This document shows positions 15,443 through 25,600 of a stretch of DNA of 64,000 bases, piece by piece. Made by a program: the position numbers and the translations under genes. The notes beneath the pieces were generated by a model that was not told the DNA's origin, searched no databases, and saw only the letters and a list, made by a program, of their open reading frames with translations. Numbering within the stretch: position 1 is the stretch's first letter; each line of letters starts with the position of its first letter. Source of the DNA: Radiobacillus deserti (GTDB taxonomy: Bacteria > Bacillota > Bacilli > Bacillales > Amphibacillaceae); the NCBI RefSeq assembly GCF_007301515.1, contig NZ_CP041666.1:3551399-3615398 (forward strand). The letters are read 5' to 3'.

Positions 15443-16432
15443 ATGTATGTACCAAATGAAAAGCGATACAGCTCCATGTCTTATAATCGTGTTGGGAACT
15501 CTGGACTCAAGCTTCCCGCCATCTCACTAGGACTCTGGAATAACTTCGGAGGCGAGGATGTCTTTGAGAATCAACGCAACATGTTACGCAAAGCATTTGA
15601 TTTAGGAATTACACATTTTGATTTAGCTAATAATTATGGCCCACCACCAGGGTCTGCAGAAGAAAACTTCGGACATATTCTCGAAAAGGATTTTCGTTCT
15701 TATCGAGATGAGCTTGTCATTTCTACAAAAGCTGGCTTTACGATGTGGCCAGGCCCTTATGGAGATTGGGGTTCGAAAAAATATTTAGTTTCTAGCTTGG
15801 ACCAAAGCTTAACACGGATGGGAATAGACTATGTAGATATTTTTTACCATCACCGTCCCGATCCAGAAACGCCATTAGAGGAAACGATGGCAGCACTTGA
15901 TTTAATCGTACGACAAGGAAAAGCACTCTATGTTGGCATTTCCAACTACGGTGTGGAGGATACTGCAAAAGCAATCGATATTCTCAAGAAACAAGGAACG
16001 CCATTTATTATCCACCAAGCGGCCTACTCGATGTTAAATCGTTGGGTGGAGGATGGCTTAACCGATTTGCTGGCAAAAGAAGGCGCAGGCTGTATTGCCT
16101 TTGTTCCATTAGCACAAGGACTCTTAACGGATAAATACTTGGATGGCATCCCAAGTGACTCCCGTGCTGCCAAAGCATATATTAAATCGTTAAGCGAAAA
16201 AGATGTTACACCGGAAGCCATTGAAAAAGTACAAAAGCTCAACGAACTAGCACGCGAACGCGGACAATCGTTAGCGCAAATGGCACTAATGTGGGTGCTC
16301 CAAGAGCAATCTGTCGTATCTGCCTTAATAGGAGCTAGTAAAGTAAGTCAAATTGAAGAAAATGTTCAAGCATTAGAGCATGCTGGATTTAGTGAAGAAG
16401 AATTAACTATAATTGAAGAAATTTTAAAATAA
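15443..16432 (+). CDS. Aldo/keto reductase, YghZ-like (L-glyceraldehyde 3-phosphate reductase type)
   Basis: 329 aa of NADPH-dependent aldo/keto reductase barrel. The N terminus MYVPNEKRYSSMSYNRVGNS, then LPAISLGLWNNFGGED, DLANNYGPPPGSAEENFG, and DIFYHHRPDP are close to E. coli YghZ, which reduces L-glyceraldehyde 3-phosphate and can detoxify methylglyoxal. The catalytic tetrad Asp (DLANNYG), Tyr, Lys (STKAG) and His (YHHRPD) is present. The frame opens at 15419, but AAAGGGAGG precedes ATG 15443. It is monocistronic, between a DoxX gene and a convergent gene. Confidence 0.92.
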   Translation: MYVPNEKRYSSMSYNRVGNSGLKLPAISLGLWNNFGGEDVFENQRNMLRKAFDLGITHFDLANNYGPPPGSAEENFGHILEKDFRSYRDELVISTKAGFTMWPGPYGDWGSKKYLVSSLDQSLTRMGIDYVDIFYHHRPDPETPLEETMAALDLIVRQGKALYVGISNYGVEDTAKAIDILKKQGTPFIIHQAAYSMLNRWVEDGLTDLLAKEGAGCIAFVPLAQGLLTDKYLDGIPSDSRAAKAYIKSLSEKDVTPEAIEKVQKLNELARERGQSLAQMALMWVLQEQSVVSALIGASKVSQIEENVQALEHAGFSEEELTIIEEILK

Positions 16433-16437
16433 GAAGG

Positions 16438-16475
16438 GAGCTCGAGGGGACAATCCATTGTTTTCTCGGGCTTTT
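16438..16475 (+). terminator. Likely intrinsic terminator
   Basis: AGCTCGAG at 16439-16446 pairs with CTCGGGCT at 16465-16472 (one G-U) and T4 follows, between two convergent genes. Confidence 0.5.
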
Positions 16476-16482
16476 ACTTTCA

Positions 16483-16881
16483 TTAAGATAAAAACCGTTC
16501 TCTTTCCTCTGGAGATGGAATCCTACAGCTATCTCTTTTACCGAACCATTTATATCTATTCTTAGCAATGATTCCGTAAAAGAAGTCTCTAACCGGTTTA
16601 GGGATTATTAAAAAGCAATACGCAATCTTCCATAGACCTTTCAAATGCTTACATACTCGAAGAGCTGCGGAAGATTGAAAATAGCAGCTCTTGTTTTCGA
16701 TTAGAACAAAACTATCCATATCCGTCGGAGCGTTATACTTCCTTAATAATTCCTGCCCAATCTCACTTTGTAGCGAAGCGAATTTAAACTGTGCGTTTGG
16801 ATCGCGTTTCATCACAAATTGAACACTTTTATCACAAAAATTACACTCTCCATCGAATAAAATAATCCGTTCCATATCCAT
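16483..16881 (-). CDS. DCC-family thiol-disulfide oxidoreductase (YuxK-like)
   Basis: 132 aa. The thioredoxin-like redox motif DGECNFCDKSV gives the two cysteines of the DUF393/DCC family (DGxCxxC). The rest (KFASLQSEIGQELL..., C-terminal FFYGIIAKNRYKWFGKRDSC) matches B. subtilis YuxK by recollection. Cytoplasmic; physiological partner unknown. Two further cysteines (SCYF, DSCR) are not part of the motif. The start at 16881 may be ATG two codons later (MDME...). Convergent with the reductase gene. Confidence 0.9.
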   Translation of the reverse strand: MDMERIILFDGECNFCDKSVQFVMKRDPNAQFKFASLQSEIGQELLRKYNAPTDMDSFVLIENKSCYFQSSAALRVCKHLKGLWKIAYCFLIIPKPVRDFFYGIIAKNRYKWFGKRDSCRIPSPEERERFLS

Positions 16882-16920
16882 CCCACCTTGTTGCTAGTAT
16901 ATCATGTCTCCAATCATTGA

Positions 16921-16954
16921 AAAAAGCACTCCAGCTTTTTAGAGGAGTGCTTTC
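16921..16954 (-). terminator. Intrinsic terminator of the chemotaxis receptor gene
   Basis: AAAGCACTCC / GGAGTGCTTT stem (16924-16933 and 16945-16954); six T follow on the minus strand. Confidence 0.85.
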
Positions 16955-16961
16955 AATTTAT

Positions 16962-18728
16962 TTAATGTTCGATTCGGAACTCTTTTACGGAATCGATAAG
17001 CTTTTCACTCATATCCTTCATTTGTAGGGAGGCTGCGGATACTTGCTCCATCGCCGCATTCGCTTCTTGGGAGACCCCTGCTACGTGCTCCGCATGATTC
17101 GCATTTTGCTCCGTTATCTTTTCTACTTCTTGAATAGTTTCACGGATTTGGTTCGTTTGTGCTCCGACGTCTTTCATATGCTGACTGACTTGTTGAGATT
17201 GTCCTAATACTTCTTGTGTCGAATCGACAATTTGATAAAAGCTGTTGTTGGCATGTTCAATCATATTTCTTCCTTTTGCTGTTGATTCACTCGTTATGTT
17301 CATCACGTCCATCGTTTCTTTCGTACTTACTTGAATGTCTGTACTAATTTTTTGAATATCGCTTGTCGCTTCAGAGGACCGTGTTGCCAGATCCCGAACT
17401 TCTTCTGCAACGACGGCAAATCCTTTACCCGCTTCCCCTGCTCTAGCCGCTTCAATAGACGCATTTAATGCTAGTAGCTTCGTTTGGTCGGAGATTTCTT
17501 TGATCATATCCGCCATTCGATTGATATCTGTTGTTTTACTAGATAGCCACCCCATTTTTTCTAGCACTTGCTTCATTTGTTGGTCAATCACATTCATCTG
17601 CTGCAAAACTTCCTGCATTTCTGTTTGTCCCGAAACCGCATAGTGATTTGAATCATTGGATTGCTCGGTTACCATTTCCATACTTCGTACCACTTGCTCT
17701 ACGTAGGATGAAATTTGTTGAACGCCTGCCGTTACTTGCTCCATCGTTTCTTGTTGGTGTCTTGATGAAATAGAAACCTGATCCGCAGCTGCTGCCACTT
17801 CACTACTTCCCATTTTCGTTTGCTCCGATTGGACGGATAAATTTTCAGAGGTTTCTAACACGTTATGGGCATGAAAATGGACTTGCTTCACGACCGCTCG
17901 TACGTTTTCTGTCATTTGATTAAAGCTGTCATTTAACGTACCAATTTCATCCTTCGCTTTATAGTGCAAAGGTTCAATCGTTAAGTCTCCATTTGCAATA
18001 TTTTTGATTTTGCTTGCTAGTTCAGCTAAAGGCTTTGTCATGACTCTAGAGGTTATGTACACCATGAAGATGGTAATCAGTATGGCAATGAGGCTTATGA
18101 CAAGAATCCAGGTTTGACCAGATTCTGCAGTCTCTACGGTCTGGTTAGTTCCCAATACCATTTGTTCATTACTGGCCTCAATGATTTTTAGGATGGATTG
18201 GTTGGCACTCTCAAAGTTCGCATTTCCAATGAAGGCTCTCTCTTTAGCGGCTGCGAAATCTCCATCATTCGCAAAGCTCATTATTTCGGAAATCCCGTCG
18301 GTAAATTCGGTCCATTTTTTGGTGTAATTATCATATTGTTTATCTAGCTCTTCATCATTCGTTTTCTTAACAATAGATTCTAACGCTGATGAGGATTTTT
18401 CGATGTTTTTTTGAGAAGATTGAATATCTGTTTGTAATTTTTTCAAGGTTACAGACATTGTCGTATTTGTGAGCTCATTAATATCCTTGCTTATTTGGAG
18501 CATATCATTATTAATAGAAGTCGCATGAATTAAGGTGGGGAGGTTTTCTCGTTTAAGCTCTTGGGACTGATGAAGTGTTTCATTCATATTGTAATAAAGA
18601 ACACCAGCCATCGTAATAAGAAGCAATAAGATGACACTAAAGCTTCTGATCAAGCGTTGTCTAATTGTTAGTTTATTTATGTCAATAATAGAAGGTTTTT
18701 TGACCCATTTTTTCTTTATTTTTGTCAT
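16962..18728 (-). CDS. Methyl-accepting chemotaxis protein, 588 aa
   Basis: Order: TM1 (FSVILLLLITMAGVLYYNM, about 29-48), an extracellular helical sensor of about 150 residues of the 4HB type, TM2 (WILVISLIAILITIFMVYIT, about 206-225), HAMP (RVMTKPLAELASKI..., 227-280), and the signalling domain. The hairpin tip reads EISDQTKLLALNASIEAA followed by GEAGKGFAVVAEEVRDLA, the conserved CheA/CheW contact region. Glutamine/glutamate pairs typical of methylation sites are present. Ligand unknown. It is a stand-alone unit with its own terminator. Confidence 0.95.
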   Translation of the reverse strand: MTKIKKKWVKKPSIIDINKLTIRQRLIRSFSVILLLLITMAGVLYYNMNETLHQSQELKRENLPTLIHATSINNDMLQISKDINELTNTTMSVTLKKLQTDIQSSQKNIEKSSSALESIVKKTNDEELDKQYDNYTKKWTEFTDGISEIMSFANDGDFAAAKERAFIGNANFESANQSILKIIEASNEQMVLGTNQTVETAESGQTWILVISLIAILITIFMVYITSRVMTKPLAELASKIKNIANGDLTIEPLHYKAKDEIGTLNDSFNQMTENVRAVVKQVHFHAHNVLETSENLSVQSEQTKMGSSEVAAAADQVSISSRHQQETMEQVTAGVQQISSYVEQVVRSMEMVTEQSNDSNHYAVSGQTEMQEVLQQMNVIDQQMKQVLEKMGWLSSKTTDINRMADMIKEISDQTKLLALNASIEAARAGEAGKGFAVVAEEVRDLATRSSEATSDIQKISTDIQVSTKETMDVMNITSESTAKGRNMIEHANNSFYQIVDSTQEVLGQSQQVSQHMKDVGAQTNQIRETIQEVEKITEQNANHAEHVAGVSQEANAAMEQVSAASLQMKDMSEKLIDSVKEFRIEH

Positions 18729-18812
18729 GAAAAATCATCCTTTTGTCCTATTTAGATAGCTTAAGGATAATCAATTCCTACTCCACAAAAAAGACTTTTC
18801 CCAATAACTTTA

Positions 18813-19643
18813 CTAAAAATTTACAATTGTTCGCTGGATAAATTCTACATCTAAGATTAAGCCTGGTAAAAAGGAATGAAATAAAGACACTAATCCCATG
18901 ATTCCTGCTATATCCTTCGGTTCATAGATTCCTTCCAGCTGGCTTCGATTTATGATAACCGGAAATGGCATATGGCGATGAGCTGCTTGAACAGCCCTTT
19001 TCTTTAAACGACTCTCTAAGATTGGGTAATTGCTGCTTTTCACAAACGGCTTTAGATAGTGCCACGTCTCCTTTAAAAAGGCGGGGTATCGTGCCAAGGC
19101 ACGAAAATCACTTGCTACATCCATCGCCTGATGGGTTTTTGCTATATCAAACAGTAGCGCTTGCAATGGAACATCCGCTTCGATTGGATGTAGTAAATCG
19201 ATTCTTGGAAACATTGGGTTGATTCCTGGCTCTATATACCCGATTTGCTTTCCACTACCTTTAATTGGTCGATTGCTTAAGGCTTCTATCCATGCAGACG
19301 TGATTAACAGTAGCTTAGGATTCACGTAGCGAAAGATATCCACCGTACCTCTTATTTGTTCTAAGATATAAGTTGGATACGTTTGGCTCCATGGAAGAAT
19401 TGGAATAACGGAGGATATACCCGGATACTGTAAACGAGATGCGGATTGCTCCATATTCACACTCAGCATATTTGGCCTCACTTGTTCCCATGCCAATTCT
19501 AAAAAAGTAGGATAATGCGCTAACGCACGAAACACAAAATTCACGACTGGTACTTTTAATACTTCTTTTATATCCTCATACACCTCTTTTATCCGTCCAG
19601 TAGCTTCGGACTCCAAAATTTCAGGAATGACGTATGTACGCAT
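18813..19643 (-). CDS. DehI-like (halocarboxylic acid dehydrogenase family) protein, 276 aa
   Basis: Two related halves can be seen. The first has IPEILESEATGRIKEVYEDI then VNFVFRALAHYPTFLELAWE; the second has PLQALLFDIAKTHQAMDVAS then FRALARYPAFLKETWHYLKP. That duplicated FRALA-xYP-FL-xx-W pattern is the signature of the DehI dehalogenase superfamily. DehI enzymes hydrolyse 2-halocarboxylic acids, but relatives without that activity are common in Bacillaceae; I cannot confirm catalytic residues here. No operon partner; the nearest gene, a superoxide dismutase, is divergent. Confidence 0.72.
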   Translation of the reverse strand: MRTYVIPEILESEATGRIKEVYEDIKEVLKVPVVNFVFRALAHYPTFLELAWEQVRPNMLSVNMEQSASRLQYPGISSVIPILPWSQTYPTYILEQIRGTVDIFRYVNPKLLLITSAWIEALSNRPIKGSGKQIGYIEPGINPMFPRIDLLHPIEADVPLQALLFDIAKTHQAMDVASDFRALARYPAFLKETWHYLKPFVKSSNYPILESRLKKRAVQAAHRHMPFPVIINRSQLEGIYEPKDIAGIMGLVSLFHSFLPGLILDVEFIQRTIVNF

Positions 19644-19790
19644 GACGATTCCTCCATTTTTTCTAGGATACCTACATGTATATGGAAAAAGGACGGTGAC
19701 TATGAAGTCAAAATAGGCCAGTTCACTTGGTCCCGGTTTCTTTCTTTTTACATATCCTGTTACTGATTACCGATATAGGGGGAATTATTT

Positions 19791-20699
19791 GTGGATAGAA
19801 TGGAGTCGGCGTATCGCACATCGATTTTGAATTGGTGTGCTGAGATTGAACAGACGTGGAAATCGGTCCGCGATCAGCTAGATGTGGATGAAACAAAACG
19901 AGCGAAATGGGAAAAGGATTTCTATGCCTTTAAACAGGAAGTAGAAGAGAACAATCGTTTCTTACAAGATGTAGAACTACAACGAAGTGCCTCTCACATC
20001 TATCAATCCTTAAGTAGCTTTATGACTGGGAACAACGAATCTTCTGAACCTCACCAGGAAGAAGTGGGATCCGGAGTGCCGATTGGTGGACATACCTTAC
20101 CTCCACTCCCTTATCCTTATGATGCTTTAGAACCTGTCATTTCCGAGGAGATTATGAGACTACACCATGATGTACATCACCAAGGCTATGTAGACGGATT
20201 AAATAAAGCGGAGAAGAAAATGCAAGAAGCTCGAACAAAAGGTGATTTTGATTTAATTAAGCACTGGGAACGTGAAGCAGCGTTTAACGGTTCTGGGCAT
20301 TATTTACACACGATTTTTTGGGATATTATGAGTCCGGATGGTGGCGGTAAACCGTCTGGCAGTCTATTAGCCGAAATCAAGCGTTCTTTTGGAAGCTTTG
20401 ATGCATTTAAAAAGCATTTTTCAGAGGCTGCTAAAAAGGTGGAAGCTGTTGGTTGGGCCATTTTAGTATGGGCTCCTCGTGCCCACCGTCTAGAAATTCT
20501 TACTGCAGAAAAACATCAAAACCTTACACAGTGGGATACGATTCCTTTGCTCGTATTAGATGTATGGGAGCACGCTTATTACCTGCAATATAAAACGAAG
20601 CGAGGAGACTATGTAGACAACTGGTGGAAGGTGGTCAACTGGCCAGCAGTGGAGAAACGGTTTGAAGAAGCGAAGAAGTTGAAATGGGAACCTTTTTAA
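19791..20699 (+). CDS. Fe/Mn-type superoxide dismutase with long N-terminal extension
   Basis: 302 aa, against about 200 for the classic enzyme. Residues 1-100 are an acidic helical extension (ILNWCAEIEQTWKSVRDQLD...). From about residue 103 the superoxide dismutase domain runs: LPPLPYPYDALEPVIS, LHHDVHHQGYVDGL, FNGSGHYLHTIFWDIM, and LDVWEHAYYLQYKTKRG, which supply the His/His/Asp/His metal ligands. B. subtilis SodF has a similar layout. It removes superoxide using Fe or Mn. GTG start at 19791 behind a G-rich GGGGG ribosome binding site; terminator downstream. Confidence 0.9.
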   Translation: MDRMESAYRTSILNWCAEIEQTWKSVRDQLDVDETKRAKWEKDFYAFKQEVEENNRFLQDVELQRSASHIYQSLSSFMTGNNESSEPHQEEVGSGVPIGGHTLPPLPYPYDALEPVISEEIMRLHHDVHHQGYVDGLNKAEKKMQEARTKGDFDLIKHWEREAAFNGSGHYLHTIFWDIMSPDGGGKPSGSLLAEIKRSFGSFDAFKKHFSEAAKKVEAVGWAILVWAPRAHRLEILTAEKHQNLTQWDTIPLLVLDVWEHAYYLQYKTKRGDYVDNWWKVVNWPAVEKRFEEAKKLKWEPF

Positions 20700-20722
20700 A
20701 TTCTTGTTCACCTGGAATGTAG

Positions 20723-20750
20723 AGGGTGTCCAACATTGCGACACCCTTTT
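20723..20750 (+). terminator. Intrinsic terminator of the superoxide dismutase gene
   Basis: AGGGTGTC / GACACCCT stem with T-run after 20747. Confidence 0.85.
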
Positions 20751-20775
20751 ATATCATGATGTTAGCGTCTTTACC

Positions 20776-21732
20776 TTATAGATGAGAAACTACACATTCT
20801 AGCTGTCCAGCTAGATGGTAGTGATGAACGCCATTAGGCAAAATGAAATGATCTCCTTTTTGTATCTCTTGCACCTTTCCATCTACCGTAATCCAACCTT
20901 GCCCCTCTACAACACTCACTTGTAAAAAGTCATCGTCCATCGTCATATCCGCTTCCCCGTCCAAATCCCAATGATACACTGTAAAATACTGTTCCTTTAC
21001 TAGTCGCTTCGATGTTAATCCACCAAAGTAGCTAACTTCTTGTTCTACCTCTACTTCCTTATGTGGAACCGTTGAAACAGCAATGGCAGAATCCAAATGT
21101 AGTTCTCTTGTGTTCCCTTGGCCATCAGTCCGATCATAATCATAAACACGATAGGTGATATCTGAGCTTTGCTGTGTCTCCAAAATAACAATTCCTTTTC
21201 CTATGGCATGAATCGTACCACTAGGAACGTAGATAAAGTCTCCTGCTTGCACCGGAACTTTTCTTAGTAAGGAATCCCACCTTCCATCCGCTACCATTTG
21301 TTCAAACTCTTCTTTTGTAGAGGCATGATGACCAAAGATAATTTCTGCTCCTTCTTCGGCTTGAAGCACATACCAGCATTCCGTTTTTCCGTACGGTTGG
21401 TTTTCAACCTCTCTCGCGTAAGCATCATCTGGATGAACCTGTACGGAAAGGTCATTTGCTGCATCTAAGATTTTGATAAGTAACGGATATTCTCCCGTTT
21501 GATCTTGTGACCTTCCAAAAAGCTCCCCGTGGTTTTCCCACGCTTCTTTTAACGTCTTTCCTTGTAAAGGCCCATTTAAAATCTCACTTGGTCCGTTCGG
21601 ATGGGCAGAAATGACCCAAGCCTCTCCTGTACGTGCATAAGGAATGTCATAACCAAATTCTGTGTTCAGCTTTTGACCACCCCATATTCTTTCTTGAAAG
21701 ACTGGCTTTAGAAACATTGGTTCATTGTACAT
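20776..21732 (-). CDS. manA: Class I mannose-6-phosphate isomerase
   Basis: 318 aa from ATG 21732, chosen because AAGGAGGATAACC lies directly before it; the frame extends further upstream. The type I cupin isomerase motifs are present: EPMFLKPVFQERIWGGQKL, SVQVHPDD (metal His), GKTECWYVL, YVPSGTIHAIGKGI (metal His). It converts mannose 6-phosphate to fructose 6-phosphate. It is the last gene of an operon with a ROK kinase, an alpha-mannosidase and a ROK repressor, so it feeds released mannose into glycolysis. Confidence 0.95.
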   Translation of the reverse strand: MYNEPMFLKPVFQERIWGGQKLNTEFGYDIPYARTGEAWVISAHPNGPSEILNGPLQGKTLKEAWENHGELFGRSQDQTGEYPLLIKILDAANDLSVQVHPDDAYAREVENQPYGKTECWYVLQAEEGAEIIFGHHASTKEEFEQMVADGRWDSLLRKVPVQAGDFIYVPSGTIHAIGKGIVILETQQSSDITYRVYDYDRTDGQGNTRELHLDSAIAVSTVPHKEVEVEQEVSYFGGLTSKRLVKEQYFTVYHWDLDGEADMTMDDDFLQVSVVEGQGWITVDGKVQEIQKGDHFILPNGVHHYHLAGQLECVVSHL

Positions 21733-21743
21733 GGTTATCCTCC

Positions 21744-22652
21744 TTATTGATTCAGACAAAGTCCCGCTGCTCCAACTACTCCTGCATTTTGATCAAGCTG
21801 CGCTGGTACAATTTCGGTTTTTCGTCCATCTGGGTTTAATGCATATTGACTCACATAATCTCTAACTGCTTTAAATAGTGGTTCTCCTACTTTAGAAACG
21901 CCACCGCCGATAATAATTTTTTCTGGATCTAACGTATTAATTACCGATACACAGGCTACTCCAATGATTCGAAAAACATCATTAATATACGGCTTTATTA
22001 CCTCGTCGCCTGCATGATAGCGCTCAAATACCTGTTGCGTGGTGAGTTCTTCTCCAGCTAATTCAGACCCTCTACGAGCTATCGCCGTCCCCGACGCGAT
22101 ATATTCCAAGCAGCCATATTGACCACATGGGCATTGTCCATAGGACGGATCGACAACGGTATGGCCGATATCTCCTGCGTTACCTCGGGATCCACCTAGA
22201 AGCTTTCCTTCTGCGAAGATTCCTGCACCAATTCCTGTACTAATCGTCATATAAGCAAAATCTTCATTCTCTTTAGCAGCACCGAGCCACTTTTCAGCCA
22301 TGGCTGCTGCATTAGCATCATTTTCAAGCGTGACAGGTATGTTAAAATACTCCTTCACTTGTTGAACAATCGGCACGTTTCTCCAGTTTTCTAAGTTCGG
22401 TGGGTATGTGATGATTCCATTTTTACTGTCTAGTGGCCCTGGTGAACCAATACCGATTCCTTTTATATCCGATAATGCCATTCTTGTTTCCTTTATAAGC
22501 TCTTCTATTTTTTGATTAATCCGGTCAATCATCTCAGAAGGAGCAACCGATTTATCGGTAGGAATGACGTCTTCTTTTAAAATCCTACCGCTTGTCTCTA
22601 CGACTGCAATTGCAACCTTTGTACCACCAATATCAACACCTACTGCATTCAT
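21744..22652 (-). CDS. ROK-family sugar kinase (probably mannose or fructose/glucose kinase)
   Basis: 302 aa ROK kinase: phosphate loop VGVDIGGTKVAIAVV, substrate loop with ENDANAAAMAE (catalytic Asp), and the zinc motif GHTVVDPSYGQCPCGQYGC. Phosphorylation of free mannose released by the neighbouring mannosidase, ahead of manA, is the best fit by context; glucose or fructose are alternatives the sequence cannot exclude. AGAGGTGG precedes the start. Gaps to neighbours are only 11-12 bases. Confidence 0.9.
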   Translation of the reverse strand: MNAVGVDIGGTKVAIAVVETSGRILKEDVIPTDKSVAPSEMIDRINQKIEELIKETRMALSDIKGIGIGSPGPLDSKNGIITYPPNLENWRNVPIVQQVKEYFNIPVTLENDANAAAMAEKWLGAAKENEDFAYMTISTGIGAGIFAEGKLLGGSRGNAGDIGHTVVDPSYGQCPCGQYGCLEYIASGTAIARRGSELAGEELTTQQVFERYHAGDEVIKPYINDVFRIIGVACVSVINTLDPEKIIIGGGVSKVGEPLFKAVRDYVSQYALNPDGRKTEIVPAQLDQNAGVVGAAGLCLNQ

Positions 22653-22664
22653 AGTTCCACCTCT

Positions 22665-25600
22665 TTATTTCGTTAAATCAATTAAAAATGTTTTAATTTC
22701 ATATGGCTTGATGAAAAAACGAATGGATTCCGTTGCTTGTTTTTCGCCGACTTCTTTTTCCATCAAATCACTTTCTTGCCACTGGTTAATGGCAAAGTTA
22801 CTGCGAAGTTCCACTTCTCCACGTTCTCCCGTGAATTCATGCAGTCTCACAACCAATTGATTGCTGTCTTCTGCTTTTTTTACTGCATCTATCAGGACAT
22901 GGTCCTTCGACAGCTCGAAAAGTGAAGCTGGACTATCAAGCAATTGGCCCTCTAACGGTTGCAATGGCTGGTTTAAATCCCATGCTTCTTGAACTGTTTG
23001 CCCATCTATCCAATCCCCTTGGTGTGGCAATAAAGAATACGTGAACGTATGTTTTCCTTGGTCTTGCGTACGATCTGGGAATTGTGCTGATTTAAGTAAC
23101 GTTAACCGCATAACATAATCTTTAATGTCATAGCCATACTTACTATCATTTAGTAAGCTAACCCCATAGCCTTTCTCCGATAAGTCTGCCCACTGATGTG
23201 CTGCGGTTTCAAACTTGGCAAAGTCCCAGCTCGTATTCCAATGCGTTGGACGTTTTACATTTCCAAACTGAATATCGTAGGTCGCCTCGGTGGAACGAAC
23301 ATCCACTGGGAAAGCGACTTTTAATAATTGATTCGTCTCCTGCCAGTCTACACATGTTTGAAAGTCAATCCGTCTGGAATCTGCATATACAATCATGTCT
23401 TGGGTTATGATCGATTGAAGATAGGTCCATTCAAATCGAATGATAGCTCGTAACCCATTCTCTTCGATAATCTCCACGGAATTTAGCTGGTTGACCGTTC
23501 GTTGCTTTTCTTGATAAAACACGTCAATATCCCATGCATCCCAAAACATTGGTTTATCCTCAAATACTTGGAGCTGATTAGCGGTTTCCTTTTCTTTTAA
23601 AACACTTCGTTTCGCTTTTACATCCCATAACTTCGATAGTTGACCTTGCTCATTCCACTCTATGTCATAAAATGGTGTACGAATACTGGATGAGCCTATA
23701 TGGAATGGAGAGCTAGTCGATGGTGTTTCTTCCGATTCCTTATAACGAATCGTTGTTACGCCAACGGAAGGAACATCTTCTAGGGAAACCATCCATCCGT
23801 CTTTTGTTTTTGCTGCTTGTAGGACATCACCTGATGCATCAACCCAGACTCCTGATCCTTTTTGTTCAGGCAACATAACTAGCCCTTTTCGCTTCCAAGA
23901 GGCATCATTTAGTATCGTATAAACGCTTTCCTTGTTTATAAATTCGTGCTGAATGGTTTCTATCGCTTCGTTGGCTAACGATTCCGCTTCCGATAATTCC
24001 TCGCGACTATCTTCATACACTTCTTGGATAGAGGAACCTGGAATGATATCGTGGAACTGATTACGCAATAGTATTTTCCAAGCATTAAAAAGATTCTCCG
24101 TTGGGTAATGAGACCAATTTTGCTTCACTAAGCTTGTTAGAGAACCTAGTAGCTCCACTTTTCGGAAGGCTAACTCCAGCTTCCGATTCATTTTTTTGTT
24201 ATAGGCTTGGCTCGTATAGGTTCCCCGGTGATATTCTAAGTAAAGCTCTCCATCCCACGTATGGACGTAGTGATCCGTTGATTTTATTTGCTCATGTAAT
24301 TGATCAAAGAATGCCCCCGCTTTTCCTGTTTTTACATGTGGCAATCCCGGCATCTGATCCAACCGTCTTCGCATTTCTAGCATTTCGCGGTTAACACCAC
24401 CGCCGCCATCTCCATATCCGTAAGAGATGAGTAGCTCGTTGGTTAAGTCCTTGTCTCGATACACATCCCAAATTCCTTGTACAGTCTCCGCTAATAGCTC
24501 TCCGTTATACGTATATTGCCAGCCTTTGTTTCCGGGAATCGGTGTTGTAATGAAGTGAGTCAAAATTTCTGTCCCATCCATTCCTCTCCATTTAAACGTA
24601 TCATGAGGCATACGATTGTATTGGTTCCAACTAATTTTAGTCGTCATAAACGTTTCTATTCCGGACTTTTTCAAAATTTGTGGTAATGCCCAGCTATACC
24701 CAAATACATCTGGTAACCATAAATACTTGCTGTCCACAATGAATTCTTGCTTTAAGAATCTAGTCCCGTGCAGGAGTTGACGGACAAATGACTCGCCTGC
24801 AGGGATATTACAATCTGGTTCCAGCCACATGGCCCCTTCCGCTTCCCACCGTCCTTCCTGGATACGTGCTTTGATTTTTTCATAAAGCTCTGGATAGTCT
24901 TGTTTGATATATTCATAGAGCTGTGGCTGGGACTGTAGAAAGATATACTCCGGATACATCTCCATCAACCGTAGAACGGTAGAAAAAGAACGAGCTGCTT
25001 TTTCTCTTGTATGCTTAAGTCTCCACAGCCATGCTACATCTATATGGGTATGACCAATGGTCCGAATTACAATAGGATGCTGTTTCCCGATTTGTTCTAA
25101 AGCGTCTGATAGGAAAGTACGTGCTTCCTCTACAGATTGATAGAACCTATCCGAGCCTGGATATGACCAATCGATAAATTGATAGGTTTTATTGACTGCT
25201 TGTAATAGCTGCTTATGCTCAGGACTATGCTCACTTAATACGGTCAATGTTTGAAGAACAGCCTTACTCGTAAAATAAAGATCATCGGTTGCTTCGTGTA
25301 AGATTGCTAGCTGTGCTTGTTGGATTTTGTGATCGTGCTCATAGGGAGCCCTTCCTCTTCCTTCTAGACCCTCTAAGCCAGACCAAAGTCGAAACGTAAG
25401 ATCAACGTTGGTTCCAATATGCTCTTCTTTAAAGAAAACTTCTTCATGATTCGTATCTACCCCTTGAAATGGTTCTCCATTTACATAAAGAAGGGACTCA
25501 AAACCAGAGTTGTGTCCACCACCTGTTCGTCCAAAATTAAACAGACCAACAACCTTTTTCCCTTTCCAATTTGCAGGAATGATTACTTGTTTTCTCAACC

